In this document: piece after piece, positions 16,818 through 24,469 of the stretch
Position numbering within the stretch: position 1 is the stretch's first letter
How the letters are laid out: each line of letters opens with the position of its first letter
NCBI RefSeq assembly: GCF_900188165.1
Contig: NZ_FZOS01000012.1
Location: 1 to 64,000 of the forward strand
Origin: Edaphosphingomonas laterariae
GTDB taxonomy: Bacteria > Pseudomonadota > Alphaproteobacteria > Sphingomonadales > Sphingomonadaceae
Direction: 5' to 3'
DNA: 64,000 nucleotides
Program-made: the position numbers and the translations under genes
The notes under the pieces: model-generated
What the model was told of the DNA's origin: nothing
Seen by the model: the letters and a program-made list of their open reading frames with translations, nothing else
The model's database searches: none

Positions 16818-17909
16818 TCAGAGTTTGGCTGGATCGACCTGGATCAGCTCTTGTGCTGCGAGCAGGAATTCCGCGCCGAGCCGTACGGACGCGAACCAGT
16901 CGTCGATGTGGTGTGCATCCCGCAGCGGGCACAGCCCGGCGACCTCCATGAAGCCCATCTCCATGCCGTTGCGGGCGACATCATCGAGTTCGCGCGCGAA
17001 GTGATCGAAGGGAACGAGCGTGAGCGGCGGAAGGGACGAGCATTCCTCGATGCCGGGGATATAGTCGTAGGCGACCTCGAGATCGAAGTCCCATGCGTTG
17101 CGTTCGGGCCGGAGAGAGCCGACAGCTTTGTGCGCGGCGTGAAATCTCTTGAGTTTCTGCCGCAGGCCTGATGGGAGCCGCGCTGAAGGCGCCGCGTTTT
17201 CCTTGATCATCCATTCGGGCCGACGCGCGTTCATTTCGGACGGCAGCGTAAGTTCGTCGAGCTCGTCCGCGTCCGCGCCGTGATAGGCTATCAGGCTTTG
17301 CCGCGCGCGTTCGTCGTCGGTCTCGCCATCCCAATAGTAGATAGATATCTCGTTGAAGAGATCCTCGTAGCTGAAGATCGGAAGGACGCGGCCGAGGCAC
17401 TGCTCGAGCGCCCTGTATGCGGCGGCGCGCCAGGGAATGGGCGCATCGCCGGTTTCGATCCATCCCAGTTCGATCTGGCCCAAGTTCTGGCAGATCACGG
17501 CAATCGCCGGCGTGCCGTCCCCCTCCTTGAGAATGACGGCGACCCTGAAGTCGGCGATTTCGATGGGATCGAGGATCTCGAGCACGGCGGCGTTGAAAAT
17601 GCCTTCGATATGCTGACGGGCCGCGGCGCGCGTGTATAATCCCGACGACGCTTCCCGCGCGGCGACCCAGCGGCCGATCAGCTTGTGATGCGGCGGCAGC
17701 GGCGCATCGAATATCGCGGGGACATCCGCCGAGATCGCGACGGCGCGCCCCGCGAGGTCAGCCGAGCGGCGGGAGGGGCAAGCCGGCCGGGCATGCAAGC
17801 GGTTCCGGGGTTTCGCGGTTCCCGTCATAGGGGTCGGAGAGGATCCGCGCATGGAGCGCCTTGGCCTGACTGCTGCAGGCAGGTTGGGAGATATCAGCCG
17901 AGTTGCCAT
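16818..17909 (-). CDS. PRTRC system protein F (main frame; start uncertain)
   Basis: The in-frame ORF is 363 residues. From about residue 55 on (AISADVPAIFDAPLP, then HHKLIGRWVAAREASSGLYTR) it looks like a genuine PRTRC-F, continuing through ISIYYWDGETDDERA to a C-terminus eight bases from the protein B start. The first ~50 residues are Arg/Ser/Pro rich and look out of frame. The overlapping frame at 17758-17979 looks coding there instead and begins right after protein C. I therefore suspect that a one-base frameshift near 17760 splits F. Role in the cassette unknown. Confidence 0.8.
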   Translation of the reverse strand: MATRLISPNLPAAVRPRRSMRGSSPTPMTGTAKPRNRLHARPACPSRRSADLAGRAVAISADVPAIFDAPLPPHHKLIGRWVAAREASSGLYTRAAARQHIEGIFNAAVLEILDPIEIADFRVAVILKEGDGTPAIAVICQNLGQIELGWIETGDAPIPWRAAAYRALEQCLGRVLPIFSYEDLFNEISIYYWDGETDDERARQSLIAYHGADADELDELTLPSEMNARRPEWMIKENAAPSARLPSGLRQKLKRFHAAHKAVGSLRPERNAWDFDLEVAYDYIPGIEECSSLPPLTLVPFDHFARELDDVARNGMEMGFMEVAGLCPLRDAHHIDDWFASVRLGAEFLLAAQELIQVDPAKL

Positions 17910-17979
17910 CGTTCTCGATCCATTCGATGAGGCTTTTGCGGGGTGCGGCCGGGATAGCCGCGCGTTTAGCGTGCGGCAT
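17758..17979 (-). CDS. Probable N-terminal part of PRTRC protein F (frameshifted) or a small gene
   Basis: 73 residues starting four bases after the protein C stop, a spacing typical of coupled translation. The composition (SLIEWIENDGNSADISQP, ILSDPYDGNRETPEPLA) and GC3-rich codons look coding, unlike the overlapping F frame. It ends GLPLPPLG at a TGA, and a one-base skip there would read on into ADLAGRAVAISADVP of protein F. It may be a separate small gene, but its position and ending favour the F N-terminus. Confidence 0.55.
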   Translation of the reverse strand: MPHAKRAAIPAAPRKSLIEWIENDGNSADISQPACSSQAKALHARILSDPYDGNRETPEPLACPAGLPLPPLG

Positions 17980-17982
17980 GGG

Positions 17983-18189
17983 TCAGCCCTTGGTGCCGAC
18001 CGCGCGGCGATATTCGGTCACGTGCGCCGTGCCCGAAACGCCGACGTCGATCATCTCGGCGTTTGTTATCGCCGGGTAGAGGGTGGCGTGATAGGCGCGC
18101 AGGGCATCCGGGTCACCCGCGAGATGCGGCGGCACCGGAAGGTCGATACCGTCGTAGCGATAGGCGCGCGTGAGTTGATTAACCTGCAT
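17983..18189 (-). CDS. PRTRC system protein C (ubiquitin-like)
   Basis: 68 residues. Conserved PRTRC-C features are visible: the opening QVNQLTRAYRYDGIDLPVP, a DPDALRAYHATLYPAITNAE helix-strand segment, and GTAHVTEYRRAVGTKG at the end. The protein terminates in Gly, as required of a ubiquitin-like modifier that an E1 adenylates. The family was proposed by comparative genomics to have a ubiquitin-like beta-grasp fold. It sits between proteins E and F in the cassette. Whether it is conjugated to proteins or acts as a sulfur carrier cannot be read from the sequence. Confidence 0.9.
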   Translation of the reverse strand: MQVNQLTRAYRYDGIDLPVPPHLAGDPDALRAYHATLYPAITNAEMIDVGVSGTAHVTEYRRAVGTKG

Positions 18190-18236
18190 ATGAGATCTCC
18201 GGGTTGGTGATGAGGGAACGGGTCGAGCGGATCGGC

Positions 18237-18671
18237 TCAGAACAGGGTGGCGGGTTCATCTGCCTTGGCGTCAGCCGGGGGACTGGTCGGCGTCTCGATC
18301 TTCGGAGGGCTGGTCGGAGCGGGCGGCTTGGTCGCCGCAGCCTTGGCGGCCTTTGCCTTCGCAGCTTCCGCCGCGGCGGCCCTGGCGTCTTCGTCCGCCT
18401 GCCGCTGCTCGGCAATCTGGTCCGCGAGCGTCCTGCGCGTGGCGATGAGCTGGCCGAGCGCGCCGTTCGCGCCGCGCGCCAATTCGGCATCGATCTCCTC
18501 GGCGCTGGCCGTGATCGAGATTGGCCGGGTCTCGCTGCCGTCGAGCGCGGCAGACTTTGGGCCCGCCTTACGCGGAATGATCGTCAGGGTGACGGTCTCG
18601 TCGGGTCCGGCGACCATGTCGAGACCGAGCGAATAGCGGACGAGCAGCGGGAGCAGGCTTGTAACAAGCAT
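18237..18671 (-). CDS. PRTRC system protein E
   Basis: 144 residues. The N-terminal LVTSLLPLLVRYSLGLDMV and VTLTIIPRKAG strand match PRTRC-E. A helical middle (LGQLIATRRTLADQIAEQR) leads into an Ala/Lys/Pro-rich tail that is probably disordered and ends DEPATLF. The N-terminal region is thought to be a short sheet; no enzymatic motif is present. It is located just downstream of ParB and upstream of protein C. Role unknown. Confidence 0.85.
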   Translation of the reverse strand: MLVTSLLPLLVRYSLGLDMVAGPDETVTLTIIPRKAGPKSAALDGSETRPISITASAEEIDAELARGANGALGQLIATRRTLADQIAEQRQADEDARAAAAEAAKAKAAKAAATKPPAPTSPPKIETPTSPPADAKADEPATLF

Positions 18672-18707
18672 GTCGGTATCCTTTGTCTGGGAGTGTGGGG
18701 AAGCCGG

Positions 18708-20345
18708 TCAGGCAGCGAGTTCCGCGATCGGCGCTTCGGCCTGGTGGGCACCGCGGTCCGGGGGCGCACCATAAGTGCCGTCGAGGGTAATGGCGCTCGG
18801 CAGGCGCCCGGCCCAATCGAAGCCGATCCGATTGAGCATGCCGGTAATCAGCTCGGGCTTCTTTGAGGCGAGCATCTTCGCGAACCGCTTCTCGCCTACA
18901 TGTGCGACAAGGCCGCATTCCTGGGCGATGAATTTGAGCTCGCCCTTCGTGTATCGCTCGAGAAACGACTGATCGACCTGCCAGCTTGGCCGAAGGTCGA
19001 CCTCGAACATCCTGGCGAGATCGGCGACATGGCCGAAACTGACCACATCCTTGGCGTAGGCGGCGCCGATGACGGACAGCACATTCGCCGCGCGGGCGTC
19101 GGGCAGCGCGCGGATCGCGGTGATCTGGGCGCTGTAGTCGAGCTCCGGAAACTCGGGGCCGACCAGCAGGCCGGCGCGCGACGTCAGCGTATTGGACTTG
19201 ATCTGCGAGAGCGTGCCCGACATCGCCGCGACAAGGATGGTCGTGCGAGCCTGCTCGGCATTGCCGGCGAGCGCCCGGGCAAGCGCGGTTCGCCACATCG
19301 CCTCGCGAAGCTCGGTGGTGCGGGCTGCGATCGACCTGGCGGTGACAGCTGGCTTGTCCGCCGCACTGGCGCTGGTTGCGGGCTTGACCGGGGCGGCGGG
19401 CGTCGCGGCGCGCGTACCGGCGCCATCCAAGTTCAAGGTGGTAGCGTCGGAACGCGGCTGAGTGTCGGGCGATGACGTGGTGTCCTCGATCCCATCACTA
19501 TGATCGTCACCGTCGTCCGTCTCGACGGGGGGTGGAGCCGCGGCCCGTGCGGCCTTCGCGGCGCGTTCTTCCTGTTCGAAACGGATCACCTCGGCGGCTT
19601 CGGTCTTGAGTTCGAAGCACGCCGCGTTGGTGCAATAGCCGTCGTCGACATGAGTTTCGAAAAGCGCGCGCTGCGTGGCCGAGTTGAACGGGCAGCTCGT
19701 GCATTCACTTTTGTCGAAGCGCGCGCCGCCGAGATGCTGCGTGACGCGCATAAGCAGTTCGCGCGTCTTGTTCACATCGAGAGCGGCTTTCAGGATCGTA
19801 TCGAGGGCCTTGTCCTGCTTGTCGCCGGGAACCGCAGCGAGCAGTTCAGCATGGCCGAGCTTGATCCGGCGTTCGTCGAGCGCGGTTTTGACCACCTCGG
19901 AGAGATTGGCGAGCGCAAGGCGGCGATCGAACTTATCGCGCGACCATCCGAGCCGCCGTATGGCCTCGGCCCGGTCGCCCTGGCACGCGGCAAGGTAGCG
20001 GACAGCGGCATCCGCCTGCTCGGTCTCGGAAGGATCGTCACGATCGTCGTTCTCGGCGATCGCGGCTTCGAGGGCTTCCTGGTCCGTCATCTCGCGGATG
20101 ATGACTGGCACTTCGCCGTCGGCGCCGTAGACCTCTAGCCCCGCCCGGTAACGGCGCTCTCCGCAGACGATGGCGAAGACGTCGGCTCTCGGGCGGAGCA
20201 ATATGGGCTGAATAATGCCGCGCAGCCGGATCGAGGCGACCATTTCCTCGTGCTTTTTCCGGTCGAAGTAGCGGCGGGGATTGTCGCCCTTCACGATTCT
20301 GGATAGCGACAGTGTGGCGGGATAGCTCTGTTGTGGCGAGGTCAA
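18708..20345 (-). CDS. PRTRC system ParB family protein
   Basis: 545 residues. The ParB/Srx N-terminal domain (about 10-105) has DNPRRYFD and the signature GERRYRAG near 63-70, followed by an HTH region (LGWSRDKFDRRLALANL). A Cys motif CTSCPFNSAT...CTNAAC near 220-245 may bind a metal. An Ala/Pro-rich linker follows, then a C-terminal helical domain specific to PRTRC ParB. ParB-type proteins bind CTP and centromere-like DNA. No ParA gene and no PRTRC-D (actin-like) gene is seen here, so classical partition is doubtful. Confidence 0.92.
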   Translation of the reverse strand: MTSPQQSYPATLSLSRIVKGDNPRRYFDRKKHEEMVASIRLRGIIQPILLRPRADVFAIVCGERRYRAGLEVYGADGEVPVIIREMTDQEALEAAIAENDDRDDPSETEQADAAVRYLAACQGDRAEAIRRLGWSRDKFDRRLALANLSEVVKTALDERRIKLGHAELLAAVPGDKQDKALDTILKAALDVNKTRELLMRVTQHLGGARFDKSECTSCPFNSATQRALFETHVDDGYCTNAACFELKTEAAEVIRFEQEERAAKAARAAAPPPVETDDGDDHSDGIEDTTSSPDTQPRSDATTLNLDGAGTRAATPAAPVKPATSASAADKPAVTARSIAARTTELREAMWRTALARALAGNAEQARTTILVAAMSGTLSQIKSNTLTSRAGLLVGPEFPELDYSAQITAIRALPDARAANVLSVIGAAYAKDVVSFGHVADLARMFEVDLRPSWQVDQSFLERYTKGELKFIAQECGLVAHVGEKRFAKMLASKKPELITGMLNRIGFDWAGRLPSAITLDGTYGAPPDRGAHQAEAPIAELAA

Positions 20346-20435
20346 GGCTCGTCTCCTTGTGGAATTTGGCGGGCTGATCAGAGCCGCCTCGGCGTCCCGC
20401 CGCGCGTGCCTGAATGTGCGGATCGCAGCCGACCG

Positions 20436-21350
20436 TCAGGCCACCTGCTCCAACCACCTCCTTCCCTCTCTCCCTTCTGCGCGATGCAGGTCGTTCCAGT
20501 CGTTGAAGCCGCCGCCGGGAAACCTGGTCTCGATCACAAGACCCGGCCGCGTGTGCGCCTGCCGGGCGCGTCGCGCGCAACGGCGACCCGGAGGATCATC
20601 GTCAGGGAGGAGAATAAGATGCTCGACCCGCTCGGGTATTGTGACCAGAGGCAAGCGATCGGACCCCAACGCGGCCCAAACCGGAATGCCCAGCCGAAGA
20701 TGCGCGGACCATGCGGTCTCCCACCCCTCAGCGAGGCCGAGCACGGAAGTTGCGGTACCAAAGCGAACCGCGCCGCCGAGGGGTCGGCCCAGCAGCCGTT
20801 TCGGGGGATCGAGGTCGGCGATCGGCAGACCAGTGCGAGGATCGAGGAAGAGCCGCTCCAGAGCTATGACGCCGGTATCGCACTCCACAGCGGCAAGCAG
20901 CGCGGGGCGGAAGCAGACGTTTTCCCCGCGCCCGTAGGGAACCCGATCGTGATAGCGGAGCGAGGGATACGAACCAGCCAGTCTGCGAGATGCGAGATAA
21001 ACTTCGGCCGGTGTATCGCCAATCGGACCGGCTTCCCTCCAGAGAGAGCGTATCCGTCCCGAGAGTTGGCGCTCTTGCCCATCGGGCATGGTGCGACCGC
21101 CTTCGTTCGAAGGGATGCGGTGCTGGTCACCGCGAAGCGCGCGAATGACTTCGATGGTGGAGCACCCCGCAAAGCATTTGAACAGGATACCGCGTTCACC
21201 GACCCGGACAGAAAGGCTCGGGCGATGATCGTCATGGGCGGGGCAACGGCACATTGCACCCGATGGCTTCCATTCGCCGCCCAGGGATTTGACGATGCTG
21301 GCGGCGGCCGCATGCAAGCGGGGATCGGCGCTGGTCCGCGAAAGGGCCAT
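20436..21350 (-). CDS. Zinc-finger/Toprim primase-like protein
   Basis: 304 residues. CHC2-type zinc residues are visible: Cys34, Cys36 (CRCPAHDDHRPSLSV with His39), Cys59 and Cys63 (KCFAGCSTIEV). A Toprim domain follows: VLGLAEGWETAWSA near 210 with the conserved Glu, and LILLPDDDPPG near 250 with the Asp cluster. This is the layout of plasmid and phage primase-like proteins. No helicase domain follows, and the length is short for a full primase-helicase. It is 90 bp upstream of ParB and may head the PRTRC operon. Confidence 0.85.
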   Translation of the reverse strand: MALSRTSADPRLHAAAASIVKSLGGEWKPSGAMCRCPAHDDHRPSLSVRVGERGILFKCFAGCSTIEVIRALRGDQHRIPSNEGGRTMPDGQERQLSGRIRSLWREAGPIGDTPAEVYLASRRLAGSYPSLRYHDRVPYGRGENVCFRPALLAAVECDTGVIALERLFLDPRTGLPIADLDPPKRLLGRPLGGAVRFGTATSVLGLAEGWETAWSAHLRLGIPVWAALGSDRLPLVTIPERVEHLILLPDDDPPGRRCARRARQAHTRPGLVIETRFPGGGFNDWNDLHRAEGREGRRWLEQVA

Positions 21351-21615
21351 GAGAAAAACTCCAGCTGAAGGCTATCCTCCAACCCAAGCCCCCTCCCCTT
21401 CCGGAATGGTGACGCGACGTGAGATCAGGAGGTCTGTGACAGACAGCGAAGCGAACCTTCCGCACAGTCCGCACCTCGTGTGATCTCGATTGAAGAATGG
21501 ATGGTCCTACTGCGGAAGGAAGTCCGACGGGAGTTCGCCGCAGCTAGGCCTTGTCCGCCTGGTATGTCCGTGCGAATATTCCGACATGCCATGAGCAAGC
21601 GATCCGGAGTAATCT

Positions 21616-21954
21616 ATGGCCGAACTGGAAAGGAAGCTGACGCCGGAAATGCGGCAGACGATTGATGAGCCAAATCCTACGGTTTTGGCGATAGAAAAGC
21701 TTATCCATGCCGCAAAAGGTGATGACAAAGCGATCGAAACAATTGTGCGCGGATACATCCGCAACGCCATATATGTCTTTCAGCGCCATATGGTGGCGAG
21801 CGCTCTTCGTGATCTCGATCTGACAAAGGATGATCTCAGTGAGGATCTGGTGGCGCAGATTGTCGCGGATACGGGAGAATATATGGGCAAGTTTCGAGAC
21901 TGGCTTCTCCTCGAGTTGAATCACGCCAACGGAACGCCAAAGACGACAAACTAG
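21616..21954 (+). CDS. Hypothetical helical protein
   Basis: 112 residues with a GGAG site upstream. It is predominantly helical (LAIEKLIHAAKGDDKAIETI, IRNAIYVFQRHMVASALRDL) and acidic to neutral. No known family is recognised. The stop overlaps the possible GTG start of the DUF2285 gene, so the two may have formed one operon before that gene was damaged. Confidence 0.6.
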   Translation: MAELERKLTPEMRQTIDEPNPTVLAIEKLIHAAKGDDKAIETIVRGYIRNAIYVFQRHMVASALRDLDLTKDDLSEDLVAQIVADTGEYMGKFRDWLLLELNHANGTPKTTN

Positions 21955-21995
21955 TGGGCGATCCGACTCAAAGGACAGGCAAGGTGAAGAGACCG

Positions 21996-22273
21996 ATGAT
22001 CGAACTTGATCCAAGTGTTGCCGACGAAGTGCCTTGGTCGGACAACATCACGCCCTATGACGATCAGCATACCATCACATATTTCCGGCTATTGGGCGCC
22101 GACGTCGCGGGCGCGGATTGGCAAGAGGTTGCCCGGTCGTGCTACACCGTGATCCGATCGCCGAGCCGGAGCGGACTCTGCATTGCTGGAAAGATCATCT
22201 GCGCCGCGCGAAGTGGATGACGGAGGTCGGCTATTGCAGAATTCTGGCCCAGCAGCGGGAGACGCTGCAATAA
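21996..22273 (+). pseudogene. DUF2285-type DNA-binding gene, frameshifted
   Basis: The ATG at 21996 (MIELDPSVADEVPW) has AAGG upstream; a GTG at 21954 is an alternative. The first part, TITYFRLLGADVAGADWQEV, is the DUF2285 core. The frame then shifts near 22145. The original frame ends in low-quality sequence by 22220, while the +1 frame continues the family correctly (DPIAEPERTLHCWKDHLRRA, then KWMTEVGY) to a TAA at 22271-22273. A one-base deletion explains this. DUF2285 proteins are small regulators common on mobile elements. Sequencing error cannot be excluded. Confidence 0.7.
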
Positions 22274-22337
22274 CCCACCAGTCGCTATTCGGTATCTTGA
22301 CACGTCCCCCAATATCGAGGTGCCAAGAATCGTTGTC

Positions 22338-22766
22338 TCAATGGCGGAGCGGCCTCGTCGGGGGTGGCGTTCCACGAAATTCATCAAAGGCGAAATCGTC
22401 GCCCAATGCGTAACGACGTAGCGGATCATCTGCTGTCACGCGGCTCGCCAGTACCTCGCGCTCGGTCACATAACGCAGCCGGCTCCAGTCCAGCACGCCG
22501 TCGACAAGGCTTTCGGCGCGCAGGAAATCCATATCTGGTCCTGCCGGTGGAGCGAAGGCTTCAAGATTACCACCTGCATCTTCGAGATGCGCTGCCACCA
22601 GATCGCATATAAAATTGAATATCCGCATGAGGCCAAGCCGACTCTGCTCATCGGTGATCGCTTCATGCAGCACCTATACCTCATTACGGAATGCGGGGCG
22701 CGGGACCGCATCTCCTTCGCCATAGGACATGAGCCGATCCCAAAGATCGATGACGCGTTGATCCAT
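22338..22766 (-). pseudogene. Hypothetical gene interrupted by an in-frame stop
   Basis: An ATG at 22766 opens the frame MDQRVIDLWDRLMSYGEGD..., which runs in phase to a TAG at 22674-22676 and then continues in the same phase for 111 more residues (VLHEAITDEQSRLG, LVDGVLDWSRLRYVTEREVL) to 22338. The part before the stop looks coding, so this is a nonsense change, possibly CAG to TAG, rather than an alternative start. A downstream GTG could restart translation. Function unknown. It sits downstream of the 22803-23483 gene on the same strand. Confidence 0.62.
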
Positions 22767-22802
22767 CGTTTGTCCTTCCGGCCAGATTGTACGACCAGGC
22801 AG

Positions 22803-23483
22803 TTAGAAGGCACCGTTGGGCAAAGGAAATTCGGTCCGTTTGTCCTCGAGATAGCGTGCCCTTCGAATTCGTTCTTTCGCTGCCTGCGCCGACACTCCGC
22901 AGCGCTTGGCCACCTGTTCGTAAGTCAGATTCTCGCGCTGCTTCGTCTCGCGGAGATGCACGTCGAACGCATGGCTACGCCTATACGCGTTAAGCTCACG
23001 GTCCACAGCGGCAAGACCGCCCTCCGGGTCCCGAAAGAAATGTGCCGGCACGGCCGATTGTCCGGGAAGTCGAGCACTAAAACCCCAGCCATAGCGCTTC
23101 ATGATCCTGGCAAGATCATAATAGGAGATCCGGCCAAATCCGCCGATCAACACGAGGCTTTCGTGCGATCGGGTCGCTACATTGCTGAGGCGCAACGTCT
23201 CACCGCCAAGGTCGAAGGCTGCATCGTGTATCAGGCAGTTGCGTGTGCGGGGTAGGATAAGGTGCCAGGCGGCTAAGGCCTCGATCGCCGGGTCGGCTCT
23301 ACCTGAAGGTTCAAGGTCGGCATCGCACGGTGGTGACAGTGGCTCTCGATCAACCGCGTCCAGAATATTGTTTGCCATTGTGAGAATGGCACGTCGTTCT
23401 GTCCGCGATTGCCCGTTGAGCAGCCGCGCGATGTCGCGTGCGAGTTTACTGCGACTGAACTCTATAGCATCTTCCGCATTCAT
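22803..23483 (-). CDS. Hypothetical protein with C-terminal helix-turn-helix
   Basis: 226 residues from MNAEDAIEFSRSK; GGAGGA lies upstream and the longer frame is not supported. A helical N-terminus (ARLLNGQSRTERRAILTMAN) leads into a mixed middle region and then LTYEQVAKRCGVSAQAAKER near 195, a sigma-like or LuxR-like HTH. It is probably a regulator, but I recognise no family. It lies in the damaged segment beside two broken genes. Confidence 0.6.
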   Translation of the reverse strand: MNAEDAIEFSRSKLARDIARLLNGQSRTERRAILTMANNILDAVDREPLSPPCDADLEPSGRADPAIEALAAWHLILPRTRNCLIHDAAFDLGGETLRLSNVATRSHESLVLIGGFGRISYYDLARIMKRYGWGFSARLPGQSAVPAHFFRDPEGGLAAVDRELNAYRRSHAFDVHLRETKQRENLTYEQVAKRCGVSAQAAKERIRRARYLEDKRTEFPLPNGAF

Positions 23484-23670
23484 GCATTCCTCCGCCGATC
23501 CAAATATCAGATCGGCATGCCATATCCGTTCTGACGAATAGATGATTATCGCCATACACGGACAAAACCTTACCATGGCCACCCGCCAGCGCTCCACCGC
23601 GGGTTCTTATCATCGCCTCCAATATGTGGAAGCGGCAGGGAGGTCGCCGATCAGAGTGCAGAATGGCACG

Positions 23671-24132
23671 TTATTCCAACGGCTTGCAGTCCTGTGAAGT
23701 CGGTCCATCATTGCAACTGCAAGCGCAATCCCGACAGGTTTCGGCGTAGCCGAGCAAAAGGGCGCTAAAACAGGCATCCATCTTCTTGCGGCCCTCCGAC
23801 GTGAACCGCACATTGACCCGGCGTCCATCGGAAGGGTCAGGCATCCGCTCGACAATGTTCTGCTCCTCCATCACCGCCAGGCACCGACGGCCCGTCATCT
23901 CGGATGCTTTGGACGCAAGCCACAAGCTGGTTAGAGATGTCTTCAGGCCCTGACTTTCGCGCCAGTAGAGGTCGAGAAGCATCTCACTTCCAGGATCTGA
24001 GCAGAGTGAGCCGAACGTTGCTGTCGACGTCGCTCTTGCCTTGATGATCGACCTGCAAAGAGGCGCGAAAACGGCTGGGCGACCGTGCTCGTCCAGCATA
24101 GGTTCAATTTGAGCATCGTGTTTCATGGGCAT
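23671..24132 (-). CDS. MarR-like winged-helix regulator
   Basis: 153 residues from the ATG at 24132, four bases after a GGAG; an in-frame GTG at 24201 would add 23 residues. The MarR recognition pattern is present: LDLYWRESQGLKTSLTSLWL, then ASEMTGRRCLAVMEEQNIVE and MPDPSDGRRVNVRFTSEGRK (wing and last helix). The tail is Cys rich (CRDCACSC), which is unusual and could sense redox or metals, though this is speculation. A short intergenic stretch separates it from the HTH gene. Confidence 0.72.
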   Translation of the reverse strand: MPMKHDAQIEPMLDEHGRPAVFAPLCRSIIKARATSTATFGSLCSDPGSEMLLDLYWRESQGLKTSLTSLWLASKASEMTGRRCLAVMEEQNIVERMPDPSDGRRVNVRFTSEGRKKMDACFSALLLGYAETCRDCACSCNDGPTSQDCKPLE

Positions 24133-24469
24133 CGCTCTCCGTCCCATCGCGAGTATCATCGCGCGAACCGCGTCGATGTCCCGCTCTTGATTGTCCCCCA
24201 CTGTATGGAACGGAATGTTCCAAGGGCATCATGCACGAATTCCATCGTGCGGCAATGTGTCGTTATGAGGGGATATTCGCTATGGATGTGGTTAACATCG
24301 CGAGACATTTTCGCTGATCTCGTCCGCAGATTGGCACGGTGGCTCATCAGCGCCTGACAAGACGTGCGACGTCGAACCAGCGCATTAGCTTGAACTTTCA
24401 GATGCGACGCGTTAGCTGGCTTTTCAGCGCCACGGGTCGGCGTGCTCCGTGGCACATTTCGTGGCACAT
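24133..24469. other. Intergenic stretch with short direct repeats
   Basis: This stretch between the MarR-like gene and the serine recombinase 3' end shows no convincing gene. It ends with two copies of GTGGCACATTT at 24449-24459 and 24461-24471, followed by AGGGTAAT repeats around 24472-24490. These sit next to the probable attachment site and may belong to it. Confidence 0.4.

Noticed and set aside
18708-20345. A classical ParAB partition locus
   Set aside because: The ParB belongs to the PRTRC type and no ParA or actin-like partner is encoded in the window.
24156-24467. A 103-residue minus-strand open frame between the MarR-like gene and the recombinase
   Set aside because: The composition is Arg/Ser/Thr rich without a family pattern, and there is no convincing start signal; it overlaps the regulator's upstream region.
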